From Closterium sp. NIES-65 (taxonomy: Eukaryota > Streptophyta > Zygnematophyceae > Desmidiales > Closteriaceae), in contig CANXME010001986.1 of assembly GCA_948144175.1 (NCBI GenBank), positions 1 to 64,000 of the forward strand: a stretch of 64,000 nt of DNA. The letters are read 5' to 3'. The first letter of the stretch is position 1. Each line of letters starts with the position of its first letter. The position numbers and the translations under genes are program-made. The notes under the pieces were generated by a model. That model was not told the origin of the DNA and ran no database searches. It saw only the letters and a list, made by a program, of their open reading frames with translations. Positions 23,501-34,879 of this stretch are shown one piece after another.

Positions 23501-26479
23501 TCCCCTACCGCACTCCTTCCCTCCCCCCTCCCCCGGACTTCCTTGTGCCGGTTTCCCCCCCGGTAGACCCCCTCCCCCCTCAGGTTCCTGCCCCCTCAGG
23601 TGTGTCCCAGGTAGACGCCGTTGACCCGGTCGAGGTTACTGGTGACTCTGGTCCTGCTGCGGGTGCTGAGCCTGGGGGTGCTGACTCTGGGGGTTCTGTG
23701 CGCGGGGGGTGCTGAGCCTGGGGGTGCTACTGCTGGGGGTGCTGGGCCTGAGGGTGCTACTGCGGTGGGTGCGGAGCCTGGGGGTGCTGAGCCGGGGGGT
23801 GCTGTGCCTGGAGGTGCTGGGTCTGGGGGTGCTGGGTCGGGAGCTGCTGAGCCTGGGGGTGCTGAGCTGGGAGCTGCTGAGCCTGGGGGTGCTGCGTCTG
23901 GAGCTGCTGAGCCTGGGGTTTCTCCTGCTGCTGCGTCTCGCCGGGAGCCCCTCTCTCCACAGGAGCTGCGCGAGTGGTTCGCTCGCCGCTGGAGGCGTGC
24001 TGCTGAGTCTGGAGGTGCTGCTGGAGCTGGAGCTGGAGCTTCTTCGATCGTCGAGGGTGCGGGTGCTGCCGGTCCCGGAGCTGCTGGACCTGCGGGTCCT
24101 CCTGGAGCTGGAGCTGCTGAGGGCGTTCGTGCTGAGCCTGCTGCTGTTGGTCCTGCCGCTGGAGGTGTGGGTGGCGCTGGTGCTGTCGCTGAGGGTGCTG
24201 GTGCTGTCCCTGCTGAGACTGGAGCTGCCGCGCGGCCTCGGCCGTACTTCGTTCCGCTCCTTCAGCAGGTTCTTGGTCTTTCTCCTCCAGTAGAGGGTCC
24301 ACCGCCTGTCCAGTCGCAGTCCCTACTGGAGCCTTCCTCTCCACTGCCTGCTCCCTATCCTTACACTGGTCCTACTGGAGGTCTTCCTGAGCGTCGTGAG
24401 CCTGCGTCTCGCCCCGCGTCGCCTGTTCGTGCTGCTCGCGCTAGTGGTCGCAGTTCGCGTCAGCGTCCTCCTCCTGTCCCTGGCACGCACCGGATGTCTC
24501 TGCGTCCGTCCACTGCTCCTCTGCGTGCCCCTTTGCCTTCTCCTCCTGAGTCCTCTCTTCCTGCGCTTGCCGACCCTGAGTCGGACTCTCTTCGCGCTGC
24601 GAGTCCTACTGTCACGCGTCTGCTTGCTACTGTCGTCACTGACCCCTCTTTTGAGTCCACTGCTGCGTCTGCTCTAGTCGCTGAGCTCGTCGACTTTGCT
24701 GCTCGCTCTCGTCTCGACTACGCTGCTAGTCTTGTTGCTGAGTCTGCGTCTGTCTGTCCTCCGTCCGTCGGGGGTGAGTGTGCTCTTGGCACGGACGTCC
24801 TAGAGGACAGGCAGGAGGAGTTACAGTGTCTAGCGGCTGCTTCACCTCATCTCGCGTCTGTACTGCTTGCCCCTGAGGGAGACCCGGATGCACTAGACAT
24901 CCCGACTCCGCGTTCTTACGCGAAGGCCGTAGAGGGCCCCTACTCCTCTCAGTGGCAGGCAGCCATGGATGCAGAGATGGCTTCCTGGAAGTCCACAGGC
25001 ACCTACGTTGACGCGGTTCCCCCTCCTGGGGCGAACATCGTCAGTGGCATGTGGATCTTCAGGGTGAAGCGGCCGCCGGGCTCTCCACCTGTCTTCAAGG
25101 CACGGTACGTTGCTCGTGGCTTCAGTCAGCGGCAGGGAGTTGACTACTTTCAGACCTTCTCTCCCACCCCGAAGATGACTACTCTTCGGGTGCTGCTGCA
25201 CATAGCCGCTCAGCGCGACTACGAGCTTCACTCTCTCGACTTCAGCACTGCGTTCTTGCAGGGTAGCCTGCACGAGGAGATCTGGCTTCGCCGTTCTCCT
25301 GGCTTCACTGGGACTTTCCCTCCTGGCACCCAGTGGAGCCTCAGACGGCCAGTCTACGGTCTCCGCCAGGCACCGCGTGAGTGGCACGACACACTGAGGA
25401 CTACGCTTGCGGCTCTTGGGTTTGCTCCTTCTACTGCTGACCCGTCGCTGTTTCTTCGCACCGACACTTCCCTGCCGCCGTTCTACATCCTCGTGTACGT
25501 CGACGACTTGGTCTTTGCCACAGCGGACACTGCTGGACTCGCCTACGTGAAGTCCGAGCTGCTGAAGAGACACACGTGCACAGACCTGGGTGAACTGCGC
25601 AGCTACCTTGGCTTGCAGATCACTCGGGACAGAGCACGCCGCACCATTACCTTGACTCAGTCACACATGGTGCAGCAGGTCCTTCAGCGCTTCGGCTTCA
25701 CGTACTCCTCGCCTCAGGCCACTCCTCTGCCTACTCGCCACTCACTCTCAGCTCTGCCTTCGGATGAGTCCGTAGAGTCGAGTGGTCCGTATGCAGAGCT
25801 TGTTGGCTGCCTCATATACCTGATGACCTGCACACGACCTGACCTTGCATACCCTCTGAGCATTCTTGCGCGCTATGTTGCTCCTGGGAGACACAGACCG
25901 GAGCACATGGCTGCAGCGAAGAGGGTATTGCGCTACCTGTGCAGTACGTCAGGCATGGGGCTAGTGCTTGGAGGGCGGAGTCCAGTGGTCCTTACCGGCC
26001 ACGCGGACGCTTCTTGGGCTGACGACCAGGCTACGCAGCGGTCGTCACAGGGTTACACCTTCAGCCTTGGTTCCGGCTCTGTCTCGTGGCGGTCTACTCG
26101 CTCGTCTTCGGTTCTCGGCTCCAGTTGTGAGGCTGAGATCTACGCCGGAGCCATGGCTGCACAGGAGCTTCGCTGGCTCACCTACCTGCTGACTGACCTT
26201 GGAGAGCCGCCTCGTTCTCCTCCAGTGCTGTACGTAGACAACAAGGCTATGCTGGCCTTGTGTCGAGAGCAGCGCTTGGAGCACAGAACGAAGCACATTG
26301 CTCTCCGCTACTTCCTTGCTCGTGAGTTGCAGCAGCGTGGTCAGTTGCGACTTGCGTACGTGGCCTCTGAGGCCAACACTGCTGATGTGTTCACCAAGGC
26401 ACTTGCGCCTTGTGACCATCAGCGCTTCTGCACCCAGCTGGGTCTTGTGCCTGTCTTGCCTCACTTGCTCTCCTCTTGA
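20571..26479 (+). pseudogene. Copia B gag-pol polyprotein, nearly complete but broken
   Basis: ATG at 20571. The gag frame meets a TAG at 20658-20660 (codon 30) but is otherwise collinear with copia A. A shift in the Gly-rich tract near 21390 changes frame, and another shift occurs in a run of six G near 23705. Between the breaks all copia domains are readable: the zinc-knuckle-like segment (about 21740-21820), protease LDSGAS (about 22132), HHRLGHPS, integrase (HMDVWGP near 22800, SDRGGEF near 23012), the GGAEP repeat linker, RT with YVDDLVF (about 25498), and RNase H with the LYVDNKAML segment near 26230. It ends at 26479. The family's function is reverse transcription and integration. Because both shifts lie in G-rich runs, sequencing error is possible for those. 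Confidence 0.88.
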
Positions 26480-26688
26480 CTTTACTTGTACTGTGACATA
26501 TATATATACCTGCTCTTGCTTGTCTAGTTTTATATATATATGTCTGTACTCTTGCTTGTGAATTGGCCTTTGGCCTTGCTCTTGTGCTCGAACTGTGTGG
26601 TGACTTTGTGATCCACCCTGAGCTTTGCTTTGTCTTGTTTGACTGGTCTTGTGACCTCTTGTTCTCCCCCACTTTGCCTATGGGGGTG

Positions 26689-26825
26689 TGTCAGAACATA
26701 TCTATAGCTTATACTGCTGTGTAGGCTGTAGTGGGGTATCCCATAGGGGGTACAACCCAGTTAGGGTTTCATATTTGTACTGCTTTCATTCATAGTTCAT
26801 TCATTCCTGCTTACTCATTTGCACA
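26689..26825 (+). repeat. Right LTR of copia B
   Basis: 137 bp, followed by target-site duplication TGCAT, after which the RT/RNase H reading of copia A resumes at once. Confidence 0.93.
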
Positions 26826-27671
26826 TGCATACCCTCTTAGCATTCTCGCACGCTATGTTGCTCCTGGGAGACACCGACCAGAGCACATGGCTGCAGCGAA
26901 GAGGGTATTGCGCTACTTGTGCAGTACGTCGGGCATGGGGCTAGTGCTTGGAGGGCGCAGTCCAGTGGTCCTCACTGGGCACGCGGACGCTTCTTGGGCT
27001 GACGACCAGGCTACGCAGCGGTCGTCACAGGGTTACACCTTTGGCCTTGGTTCCGGCTCTGTTTCGTGGCGGGCTACTCGCTCGTCTTCTGTTCTCGGCT
27101 CCAGTTGTGAGGCTGAGATCTACGCCGGGGCTATGGCTGCTCAGGAGCTTCGCTGGCTCACCTACCTGCTGACCGACCTTGGAGAGCCGCCTCGTTCTCC
27201 TCCAGTCCTGTACGTAGACAACAAGGCCATGCTGGCCTTGTGTCGAGAGCAGCGACTGGAGCACAGGACAAAGCACATTGCTCTCCGCTACTTTCTTGCT
27301 CGTGAGCTACAGCAGCGTGGACAGTTGCGACTTGCGTACGTGGCCTCTGAGGCCAACACTGCTGATGTCTTCACCAAGGCACTTGCGCCTTGTGATCATC
27401 AGCGTTGTTGCACGCAGCTGGGTCTTGTGCCTGTCTTGCCTCACTTACTCACTTCTTGACCTTGCTTGTACCTTCACCTATATATACTCTTGCTCTTGCT
27501 TGCTTGACTCTTGTATATCTCTATATATGATCTTGCATGTGAACTGGCTTTGTGGCCTTTGAACTTGTGCTCGGAATGTGTGGTGACTTTGTGATCCACC
27601 CTGAGCTTTGCTTTGCTTTGCTTGACTGGTCTTGTGACCCCTTGTTCTCCCCCACTTTGCCTATGGGGGTG

Positions 27672-27802
27672 TGTCAGAACATATAGCTTACTTATTTGTG
27701 TAGGCTATAGTGGGGTATCCCATAGGGGGTACAACCCAATTAGGGTTTCCTATTTGTACTCACTTCGTTCACAGTCATTTCATTCTCGTTCACTTCTTCT
27801 CA
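27672..27802 (+). repeat. Right LTR of copia A
   Basis: 131 bp, differing from 13026-13157 by one A. It is followed by GTTTA and the resumed gypsy RT. Confidence 0.92.
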
Positions 27803-30094
27803 GTTTAGGCCACTTTTAGATAAATGCGTGATAGTTTACCTCGACGACATTCTCGTTTACAGCCGCGACCAGCCGCAACACTTAGTCGATCCCGAAGCAG
27901 TGTTTAAAATTTTAGAGGAACATCGGTTACTCACCAAGGGCTCCAAGTGCGAGTTTTTTCGGGACAGGCTAGAATTTTTAGGTCACGTTATTTCGGAGGC
28001 TGGAGTTGAAATCGACCCCAAGAAGCTGGATACCGTAAAAGCGTGGCATCCTCCGATGAACATCACGGAGCTGCAGAGTTTTTTAGGGTTTGTTAATTAC
28101 GTTCGTCGGTTCGTCCCCGACATGGCACGATTAACACCCCCGCTAACAGATTTACTATGCAAGGGGGTCGTTTTTACGTGGGGGGAGAAAGAGCATGCTG
28201 CCTTCTCTGCCCTGAAACATATTCTCCGTTCACCACCCGTCCTACGCATCGCTGACCCACATCGCCCCTTCGAAGTTGTTACAGACGCAAGCGACATCGC
28301 CATTGCAGCCGTACTATTACAGAACTTCGGCAATGGCCTCTAGCCCATCGCCTACGAATCACGAAAACTGCATTCGCCTGAACGGAATTACCCGATACAC
28401 GACCGCGAAATGCTCGCGATCGTGCATGCATTCAAAGTGTGGCGCTACTACTTGACCGGCGCAGACGTGACAGTACGGACAGACCATCGATCTCTACAGT
28501 ACCTCCGTGCACAGCCCCACCTCAACCCACGACAGATTCGGTGGCTCGATTTCCTCGCGTCAAATTTCCATAATACGGTCACCTATAAAAAAGGAGCCTC
28601 GAATATCGCCGCCCCACTGCCCAGATCCATGCGATACTACTCGCCCAGACCAGCCCGCTACTGACAGGACTATTTACCCACGGATATCAAACAAATCCAT
28701 TCTTCACAGGAGGAAACTCACAGCAATTCGCAGCAGCCAAGGGAGTCTATTACGTAAAAGCTGGGACCGAACGCATCTGGGTACCAAGGTACACACTACT
28801 ACGGGAATTACTGTTACAAGAGGCACATGACGGATTTATCTCGGGACATTTCAGAGTAGAGAAAACACGGCAGCAGCTGCAGCGGTATTATTACTGGCCC
28901 GAAATGTTGACCGACGTGCAACAACACGTGGCATCGTGTCCCACTTGCGAGATCATGAAGTCCACCCGGAAGCGGCCGGCGGGACAGTTGCAACCAATCC
29001 CACCTCCAGAGCGTGCTTGGCAGCAAGTGACGATGGACTTCGTCACGGGGTTACCGGCTGGGGCGAGTGGGAACGACGAGATACTGGTCGTCGTCGATCG
29101 ATTGACGAAAATGGCACACTTCGCAGCCTGCAAGAAATCAATCATAGCCGAAGAAACAGCCCACCTCTTCATCTCTACCGTCGTTCGACTGCACGGGATA
29201 CCAGCATCAATCATCAGCGATAGAGACATGAAGTTTACTAGCAACTTATGGCGGAACCTGTGGCAGCAGTTCGGCACGCGACTACAGTTTAGTTCATCGT
29301 ATCACCCCGAAACCGACGGACAGACCGAACGGACAAACCAGACCACGGAACAACTCATTAGGGCCACATCCGACGATCCAAACACGTGGGAACAACAACT
29401 GCCACTCATCGAATTCGCATACAACAACGCCCCATCCGCCACGACCCAACAATCACCATTTTACCTGAATCATGGACAAGACCCAACAGTACCCATGACC
29501 CCGAATCCCGACAACCCCGTTCCACGCGCACAACAGTTCGCTGAGATTTTGCAAGCAGCACGGACCAGGGCAGCAGAAGCAATAAAAAAATCAAACATCA
29601 TCGCTAAACGCAACGCTGACCGCGACCGCAGACCTGTCACTTACCACCCCGACGACCTCGTTTTACTCGACACTCGAAACCTCCGCCTGCCCATCACCCC
29701 CAAACTCCGCCCTCGATATTGTGGGCCATTTCGAATTAGCCATATGATCACACCTGTCACCGCGCACCTCCTCCTCCCTGCTGTCTGGTACGTCAGCCCC
29801 TCGTTCCACGTCAGCCTGCTTCGCCCCTACGTACCATCCACAAGCCAACTGCCACGAAATCGACCAGCCAGCATGGCACGACCACCAACCGAACCAGTCA
29901 TCACCCCCGACAAAATCCTGAGCCATAGAGTTCGCGACCCTCGAGGAGCCCGAAAGATCGATTTCCTGATCCGCTGGAAAGACCGTACACCCACCGAGGA
30001 CAACTGGGTTCGTCTGGACAGAATCGAAAACCACCCTGTTTTTACCGAATATCTGCGCAGCCGAAACTTCAGGGAGGTCTACGCTCGTTCGTAA
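27803..30094 (+). pseudogene. Gypsy pol C-terminal half: RT, RNase H, integrase, chromodomain
   Basis: The reading resumes at the duplicated target site and carries the RT catalytic motif YLDDILVYS (about 27838), the FLGFVNYVRRFV thumb region, and RNase H start VVTDASD (about 28278). A TAG at 28341 and a TGA at 28662 interrupt it. From 28904 to 30094 one open frame encodes the end of the integrase zinc finger (HVASCPTCE), the DDE core (TMDFVTGLP, IISDRDMKF, YHPETDGQTER) and a C-terminal chromodomain-like segment (RKIDFLIRWKDRTPTEDNWV). The chromodomain places the element among chromoviruses, which in the known family target chromatin marks. Confidence 0.85.
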
Positions 30095-30121
30095 GGAGGA
30101 CCTCCTTAGGAGGAGGGGTAG

Positions 30122-30462
30122 TGTAGGGAAAATCGCTTTTCCTTACTTCGCATCCCTACTCAACGCGTACATCACTGTAGCACCTCAGTCAGCACCGTTA
30201 CCACTCGCGATCCTCGCATCGACAATCACCTCGCCATTTTTGCACATCGCACCCCGACCTCACGGATTGGCTGGTAACTCGCGCTCCGGGCCTCCGCTTC
30301 GACACTTTCTCAACCCCAGTCCCAGACCCGTCGCGCGACAACCACAGTTCATTACCGTTACCACTGTAGTTTCGCTATATATTCTTCGCTCATGCCTTCG
30401 CTCATTGTATTCTTGCTTCGATAGTGCAATTCTAGTTCGTTCACTCAATTGCACTCGTAACA
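30122..30462 (+). repeat. Right LTR of the gypsy element
   Basis: 341 bp, about 14 differences by eye from 10161-10501, followed by target-site duplication GTTTT at 30463-30467. Confidence 0.92.
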
Positions 30463-30467
30463 GTTTT

Positions 30468-32590
30468 ACTAGACAGAGTGCGCGGAAGACTTCTATAAAG
30501 AGAATGAATTACAGAATTACTGAATGCTACCCGTTAAAGCCGTTGACCCAAATTGCAAGCCGCGCGCGTCAAGCTTTTAATACTTGACGCAATGACTTTC
30601 GGGTTACCGAGTTTAGAGTAGGCTGAAGTCCGCGCGACACAATCGAGGAAATGAACCAATGATAACATATCCCCAAGGGATGGGAGCCAATGAAATTGAA
30701 CACAATTGTGTTCCGTCGCAGCCCAGGGTTCTGAAGAACCCGTCTTGCCAACACTCACCCAAAAACTTGAACCAGATTGAGCGCAATTTGGAACTTCAAA
30801 ACACAAACTAGCACCAGCTGCAGAGCCGTACAATAGGCCATCACACATCCCTGGCACACCACGATTGCCCATAGCACACCTGATAGCATTTCGACGCCAT
30901 CACGAGGGAGTGTAGGGTGCAACCAGCAAATCTTACAGTTTAGAATGATGGTCGTACGGGAAGTGTCCTGGTTATAGCGCAGAGAGGATAAATCGCAACG
31001 GCGGTTGTAACGACGGTCGCGTTCGCCGTCACGGCCATGATAATTACAGCCATGGCGGCACGCCGTCGACTGGCCATGTAGCCTCGGGCTGATCGCCACC
31101 TTCGCCCTTACGCGCCGCGTCTCGCCGCGCGGTGATTCGTCGCGCATAGTTTTATGCCGTGGTGAGAGGTTGCGCCACGCATCGTGCCTGAATGAACGCG
31201 TCGTACATACGAACTACACGGGCGGGTAAAACGCCGACTCGTCATTGCATCGGTGGAGCGAATGGCCGGAAATGCGCGCGACGCTTACAAACAAGCGCAT
31301 CGGTTTAGGGTTTCGCGACCAAGTTCGACATGTGGTTGCGAATCAGACACCTCGTCGTCAAGGCTACCAACGCATACCTAATGTCGTGTCCGACAGTTCA
31401 TGCCTCAAGACCCCCTCAAATCCACCCATCAAATCCCCCCTTCCCACCTTTCGAATGCGACCCTACTGTCCCCATGCCCCTTTGCAGCCCTCTCTCCCCG
31501 CCGTCTGTCTGTGGAATATGGATGGGGCATCGCTGGATTCGGAGAGCGTCACCCCACGCCGTCTGGCTCGTACGCCCTCCTCTCCCCGCCTTGTTTGTAA
31601 GCGTCACCTTTCCCTCATCCCCTCCCATCTCCATCCGAGCCCACCTCTTCCCCTCGCCCCTCCCTTCCCCACACCTCCAATCCCTCCTCTCACCTTCTCT
31701 CTCCGTTCCGCCGCAACCACTCATAGCCTACCATCCCCTACGCCCCGTCTTCTCCTCTCAGCCGCTCCACGCAAGCCGCCCCTCCGCCTCTCCATCATGC
31801 CGCTGCTACAGTCACCGTTTCGTCTTGCGACGTCTCTTCTGGCGCCGTTGCGCCTGCTCCCTTACCTCCATCCACGGCAGCAGAAGGACTTTCCCACTCC
31901 GTCTCTGCTCCCTGCTTCTCCATGGAGCCCCGTAATTGGCTGGAATACTCAGGACGGGCCTCCACGGATCTCCTAGGCTCGTAGACCCGTGCCATGGATT
32001 CCGAACCTGCAGGCGATGCTCGGTCGTCCCTGGCCTTGCTGGCGTCGAATCTGGTCCCTCCATTGCAGCTTCGGCGGCGACAGGACGTTTTTGCCAAGTA
32101 ATTTTAGTAGGGTTGGGGGATGAGATCGACGGATGGTGTGTGAGAGGGTTCGTTCTTTTTTGGAAGAGGTAGTTGCTGGTTGGAAGAGGTAGTTGCAGGT
32201 TCGGAGGGGAAGATGCAGGTGGAGAGGTGTAAAGTTGGGAACATTTTCTGGATGATTTGAGGGCGGCAGTTTTCAGGTTTAGGGATAGGGTTGGGTGAGG
32301 CAGGAAGGCGAAGACCTAGAGAAGCTTCCTTTGTCATTCTTCCTCGTCCAGCTGCTGCTGCTTCTGCTGCTGGACCTGCTGGTAGCGCTGATGGCGGTGC
32401 GTGCTGGAGCTGGCTTCACCACGGACACGGAGTGGGGCTGCAGATGAGGGTATATCACCAGTTCACTCTTCCATTCCCCCCTTCCCCTCCTCCTCCTCAT
32501 CTCGCTATCACAGGCTCGACTCTCCTCCCAACCCAGGCGAGTAGCGATCTGGCGAGCCAAACCATACGAAACAAAAACCAGAGGACAGCA
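30468..32590. other. Intergenic, partly repetitive sequence
   Basis: No gene supported. A segment around 30540-30600 (CCCAAATTGCAAGCCGCG followed by GTCAAG) recurs in degenerate form near 38440-38620, pointing to an old dispersed repeat. 31400-31950 is pyrimidine-rich on the plus strand and gives long but compositionally driven open frames. 32100-32330 has short TGG/AGG-rich direct repeats. Confidence 0.4.
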
Positions 32591-33270
32591 ATGAGCCATC
32601 CCGCGCTGGTCCTGCTGGGGCTGGTTGTGACGGGTGCCCTGGTGCTGTCTGTGCGTCATGCTGCCTTAGTGATCGCCTCCCACGGCGGCCAGAGCAGCAC
32701 GAGTGGTCAAAGTGAAGGTGAGGCTAATAGTGGCACTGGTGGTGCTGCTGGTGGTACTAGCAGGTGCTGGGTGGATGCTGTGCTGCCTCATTGATCCTCT
32801 CTCATGGCTGCCTGAGCGGCACAAGTGGTCAAAGTATGGTTGTGAGGGAAAATGAGGCACTGGTGCTGATAGTGGTGCTGGGCTTAATGTTGCTGGGGGT
32901 GGGGTTGGTGCCAGCAGGTGCTGTGGTGGTGGGTATGGGGCCCGTTGCCTCGTTGATCCTCACCCGTGGGTACCAGGCCACAAGTGGTCAAAGTGCGGTG
33001 AGGGAATATGAGGCGCCAGGTGCCACTAGTGGCGCTAGTATGATGTTCATAGGTTTCGCCGGGGGTGGTTCTAGCTGGTGCTATGGCCGTGGGTGTGCCT
33101 TGTCCTGCCTCATTGATACTCTCCCATGGAGGCCAGACCTCGAGTGTTCACAGTGCAGGTGAGAAAGTACGAGGCAGTGGTGCTGAGGGTGGCGCTGGTG
33201 GCGCTAGCGGTGGTGCTAGCTGGTGCTGTGGCTGCGGGTGTGCGTCATTGATACGCTCCCAATTCAGCCT
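32591..33270 (+). other. Possible short secreted-peptide gene with degenerate repeated segments
   Basis: ATG at 32591 begins a hydrophobic, signal-peptide-like stretch (MSHPALVLLGLVVTGALVLS) followed by SHGGQ...TSGQS, ending near a plausible donor (AAG|GTGAGG at about 32721). The ASLILSHG...TSGQS-like segment returns at about 32785-32840, 32946-32995, 33105-33150 and 33240-33265 in degenerate form, spaced by roughly 110-170 bases. This may be a decayed or exon-duplicating small gene, or simply a degenerate tandem repeat. No known family is recognised. Confidence 0.3.
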
Positions 33271-33467
33271 GACCTGAGCAGCGCGGCACGGTGGGCGAAG
33301 TGCAGGTAAGGGGAAGTGAGTGTACACTCAGGCAGTGGTGCTAATAGCGATGCTAACTGTGGTCAAAGGTGGGTGCAATGGGGGCCACAGCCACCCCTCT
33401 GGTGCTGATATACCCTCATCTGCAGCCACAGCCACCCCTCTGGTGCTAATAGCGATGCTAACTGTGG

Positions 33468-34240
33468 TCAAAGGTCGTGCTGGTGTCCCACCCCTCTGTC
33501 CGCAGCCACAGTCTTGAATGTACTACCCTCGTCCGTAACAATACCAGCCACTTCAAACCCCACATTCTTGAAATGGTCCATGCCTAAGTTGAATGCAACG
33601 CTTTCTAGCCTAGGGGATGAAGGATCATGGACATACTTCTTCGTATTTTCGACATGCACAATTTTCCTACTCTCGGGATGCAGAAAAGACACACAGCACC
33701 ACTCCGCCTCTCGAGCTTGGCTAAATCTACCATCTACGCTAATATATCCCACCCCACCAGCCCTCTTAGACAAGCTATCACGCACTACTTCCATAGAAAC
33801 CTGGGCTGCACGAATGATAGCCTTCCACAAACCCTTTTCACCCTGCAACAGTCGGTAAAATGCCGTTTTTCCAGGAGTTGGCATTCCGAGGTTGCGACAC
33901 ACTTCCCACATCACTTGAAACCCTAACCCTCCGAGGGCAAACGCACCCACAAACTTTGGCATCAGCTGTATAGACCTTGGTCCGGTCCGCTTCCCATTAG
34001 GGGGGTTTTCCTTCTTCGGGCTTGTCCATATCTCCGTGCGGGTAGGGCATGTACTACAGTGCCAATACAGTCCTAGTGAAGCCCATGTAGTTTTCCATGA
34101 CACGAGGGACATGCTCCCGCCGCAGGCTTTTCTTGTGCAACTGATACGAAGTGGTGCTAATGCTTCTAGCATGTATCTTGGCTCCAAGAAACACACCATG
34201 TACGGTGACATGTACTTGACGGCTGGAGCACGTGGCCACC
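33468..34240 (-). pseudogene. Transposase-like open frame, minus strand
   Basis: The minus-strand frame reads as globular protein below about 34240. Helical segments are followed by GYISVDGRFSQAREAEWC and, about 70 residues later, VAGIVTDEGSTFKTVAADRG. Two acidic positions (VDGR and VTDEG) in a beta-strand setting are reminiscent of DDE/RNase H-fold transposases, but no third acidic residue or named superfamily could be fixed. Upstream the frame runs into the minisatellites at 34316-34760, and downstream it is lost at a stop near 33468. It may be a fragment of a DNA transposon. Confidence 0.35.
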
Positions 34241-34315
34241 CTCTCGGGACTGGAACTGGAGTATCCTTGAGGGGCCCATCCTGATGAGTATTCCTGGAGG
34301 GCCCATAGGCAGGGC

Positions 34316-34575
34316 GCAATGGGAGGGCACACTCCAGGTCGCAATGGGATGGCACAAGGCATGGCGCAATGGGAGGGCACAGGGCAGGGCGCAATGGGAG
34401 GGCACAAGGCAAGGCGCAATGGGAGGGCACAAGGCATGGCGCAATGGGAGGGCACAAGGCAGGGCGCAATGGGAGGGCACAAGGCAGGGCGCAATGGGAG
34501 AGCACAAGGCAGGGCGCAATGGGAGGGCACAATCCAGGTCGCAATGGGAGAGCACAAGGCAGGGCGCAATGGCAC
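34316..34575. repeat. 24-bp minisatellite
   Basis: About eleven units of CGCAATGGGAGGGCACAAGGCAGG with small variants (AGCACAAGG, TCCAGGTCG). Because 24 is divisible by three, several frames stay open on both strands. Confidence 0.9.
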
Positions 34576-34579
34576 GTGG

Positions 34580-34765
34580 CAAGGGTGCGTGTGACTGCAT
34601 GGTGCCAAAGGTGCGTGTGACTGCATGGTGCCAAAGGTGCGTGTGACTGCATGGTGCCAAATGTGCGTGTGACTGCATGGTGCGCCAAAGGTGCGTGCGC
34701 ATGTGACTACATGGTGCCAAAGGTGCGTGCGCATGGGGCTGCATGGTGCCAAAGGTGCGTGCATG
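34580..34765. repeat. 26-bp minisatellite
   Basis: Five or more units built on GACTGCATGGTGCCAAAGG with a GTGCGTGT spacer, immediately after the 24-bp array. Confidence 0.85.
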
Positions 34766-34879
34766 TGTCTGTATTCTTATGAGCTCATGCACACGTGCGG
34801 GCATGTGTGGGTGTGTGAGGGCTCGTGGATGCTCGAATGTCTTCACTTTCCACCTATTCATTCAATACCACCCCTAGTT

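Larger units (their letters stand above)
19409..26825 (+). mobile_element. Ty1/copia LTR retrotransposon B, nested in copia A
   Basis: LTRs of 137 bp (19409-19545 and 26689-26825) begin TGTCAG and end GCACA. By eye they are identical. The 5-bp duplication TGCAT flanks the element (19404-19408 and 26826-26830). Primer site TGGTATAGAGC follows the left LTR, and TGGGGGTG precedes the right one. Identical LTRs mark this as the youngest insertion of the nest. The coding region is nearly full length but carries one early stop and two frame breaks in G-rich tracts. Confidence 0.95.
14207..27459 (+). pseudogene. Copia A gag-pol polyprotein, interrupted
   Basis: Starts at ATG 14207. Gag is followed by a Gly-rich tract (about 15005-15240) in which the frame shifts, then a zinc-knuckle-like Cys/His segment (about 15365-15435), an aspartic protease LDSGAS (about 15750), a pre-integrase HHRLGHPS segment, an integrase core with HMDVWGP, SDRGGEF and SPQQNGIAERR, a Pro/Gly repeat linker and the reverse transcriptase. 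A TAG at 16921-16923 interrupts the frame where copia B has a sense codon. At 19408 the RT is cut by copia B, and the RNase H-containing C-terminus resumes at 26826 and ends at 27459. The copy is defective for at least three reasons. Confidence 0.88.
13026..27802 (+). mobile_element. Ty1/copia LTR retrotransposon A, nested in the gypsy reverse transcriptase
   Basis: Short LTRs of 132 bp (13026-13157) and 131 bp (27672-27802) start TGTCAG and end TCTCA, flanked by the 5-bp duplication GTTTA (13021-13025 and 27803-27807). A primer site TGGTATCGAGC follows the left LTR, resembling the initiator-Met tRNA complement, and TGGGGGTG precedes the right LTR. The LTRs differ by one base in a short A run, so insertion was much later than that of the gypsy host. 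The order gag, protease, integrase, RT, RNase H is typical of copia. Copia B (19409-26825) lies in its RT. Confidence 0.93.
10161..30462 (+). mobile_element. Ty3/gypsy chromovirus-type LTR retrotransposon, split by nested copia elements
   Basis: Two 341-bp LTRs (10161-10501 and 30122-30462) start TGTA, end AACA and are flanked by the 5-bp duplication GTTTT (10156-10160 and 30463-30467). By eye the LTRs differ at roughly 14 positions, so this is the oldest of the three nested elements. A degenerate TTATTCAGAGC after the left LTR resembles a tRNA-iMet primer site, and a purine tract (AGGAGGAGGGG) precedes the right LTR. Gag, protease, reverse transcriptase, RNase H, integrase and a C-terminal chromodomain are recognisable in that order, which is the gypsy order. 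The copia nest 13026-27802 sits inside the reverse transcriptase. Stops and frameshifts make it non-autonomous. Confidence 0.93.
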
